This document shows, one piece after another, positions 23,586 through 23,679 of a DNA stretch of 23,679 nt. The DNA is taken from NCBI GenBank assembly GCA_001839685.1, contig MLAK01000864.1:28402-52080 (forward strand), read 5' to 3'. The notes beneath the pieces are model-generated. The model ran no database searches, was not told where the DNA came from, and saw only the letters and a program-made list of their open reading frames with translations. Both the position numbers and the translations under genes were made by a program. Position 1 is the stretch's first letter. Each line of letters begins with the position of its first letter. Source of the DNA: Tritrichomonas foetus. Lineage: Eukaryota; Parabasalia; Tritrichomonadida; Tritrichomonadidae.

Positions 23586-23679
23586 ATGAAAGGTTTACAA
23601 AATGGTCCCCCAAAGATTTTGTGGGACCATCCCATAAACCTTTGTCCTACCACTGACACTACCACCATCACTAATGACA
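23586..23679 (+). CDS. Possible start of a further gene, cut by window end
   Basis: An ATG at 23586 opens a frame that stays open for 31 codons to the end of the window (starts M-K-G-L-Q-N-G-P-P-K). It follows 17 nt after a CutC-type promoter element, and its base composition is much richer in C than the spacers. It could equally be chance, because it coincides with an inverted repeat that by itself constrains the sequence. No family is recognisable. Confidence 0.22.
   Translation, partial: MKGLQNGPPKILWDHPINLCPTTDTTTITND
23589..23643. repeat. Nested imperfect inverted repeat
   Basis: AAAGGTTTA (23589-23597) pairs with TAAACCTTT (23635-23643), and inside it ATGGTCCC (23602-23609) pairs with GGGACCAT (23623-23630). 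Together they give 17 base pairs over 55 nt. It could be a hairpin or the edge of a repeat element. Confidence 0.6.

Overview
This window looks like a gene-dense piece of an AT-rich, nearly intron-free protist nuclear genome, most likely a trichomonad (parabasalid; Tritrichomonas-like is my best guess). The evidence is: clearly eukaryotic proteins (uL2/RPL8, CCT1, ORMDL, a SAPS-domain PP6 regulator, a GRIP golgin, HP1-like and TOG proteins); almost all in single uninterrupted exons under the standard code; start codons a few to about 40 nt from Inr-like (TCATTT) or AACGG promoter elements; stop codons that often read TAAA, the trichomonad poly(A) signal; and one 26-nt intron whose 3' end resembles the Trichomonas branch-point/acceptor block. 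No mobile element, CRISPR array, tRNA or rRNA is recognisable. Ns at about 201-222, 636, 11411 and 11498 indicate a draft assembly.

Layout. 1-917: AT-rich with Ns, no supported gene. 918-2567 (+): multi-BRCT protein of TopBP1/Rad4 type. 2751-6896 (-): long coiled coil ending in a GRIP domain. 6983-7441 (+): chromodomain/chromoshadow (HP1-like) protein. 7442-7959: palindrome-rich spacer. 7960-10290 (+): TOG/CLASP-like microtubule protein. 10291-11261: gene-free spacer with strong inverted repeats. 11262-12023 (+): ribosomal protein uL2. 12024-12536: spacer with four copies of a 13-nt repeat. 12537-13424 (+): single-pass membrane protein A. 13668-14123 (+): ORMDL. 14498-16120 (-): CCT1. 16389-17689 (+): SAPS protein in two exons. 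18032-18790 (+): CutC. 19099-21711 (+): unrecognised 870-residue charged protein with an RVKF motif and a DK(T/S)ETK repeat. 21933-23462 (+): single-pass membrane protein B, a distant paralogue of A. 23463-23679: spacer with a nested inverted repeat and perhaps the start of another gene.

There is no operon logic; these are individually transcribed housekeeping and cell-biology genes. Two groups emerge. Genes with an AACGG element within about 40 nt of the start (uL2, membrane protein A, CCT1, CutC, the 870-residue protein, membrane protein B) all stop with TAA, five of them as TAAA. Genes lacking it (BRCT, golgin, HP1-like, TOG, ORMDL, SAPS) mostly stop with TGA. The observations I rate highest are the mini-intron in the SAPS gene, the A/B membrane-protein family with its gap-free W-x40-W module, and the coupling of promoter class to stop-codon type.
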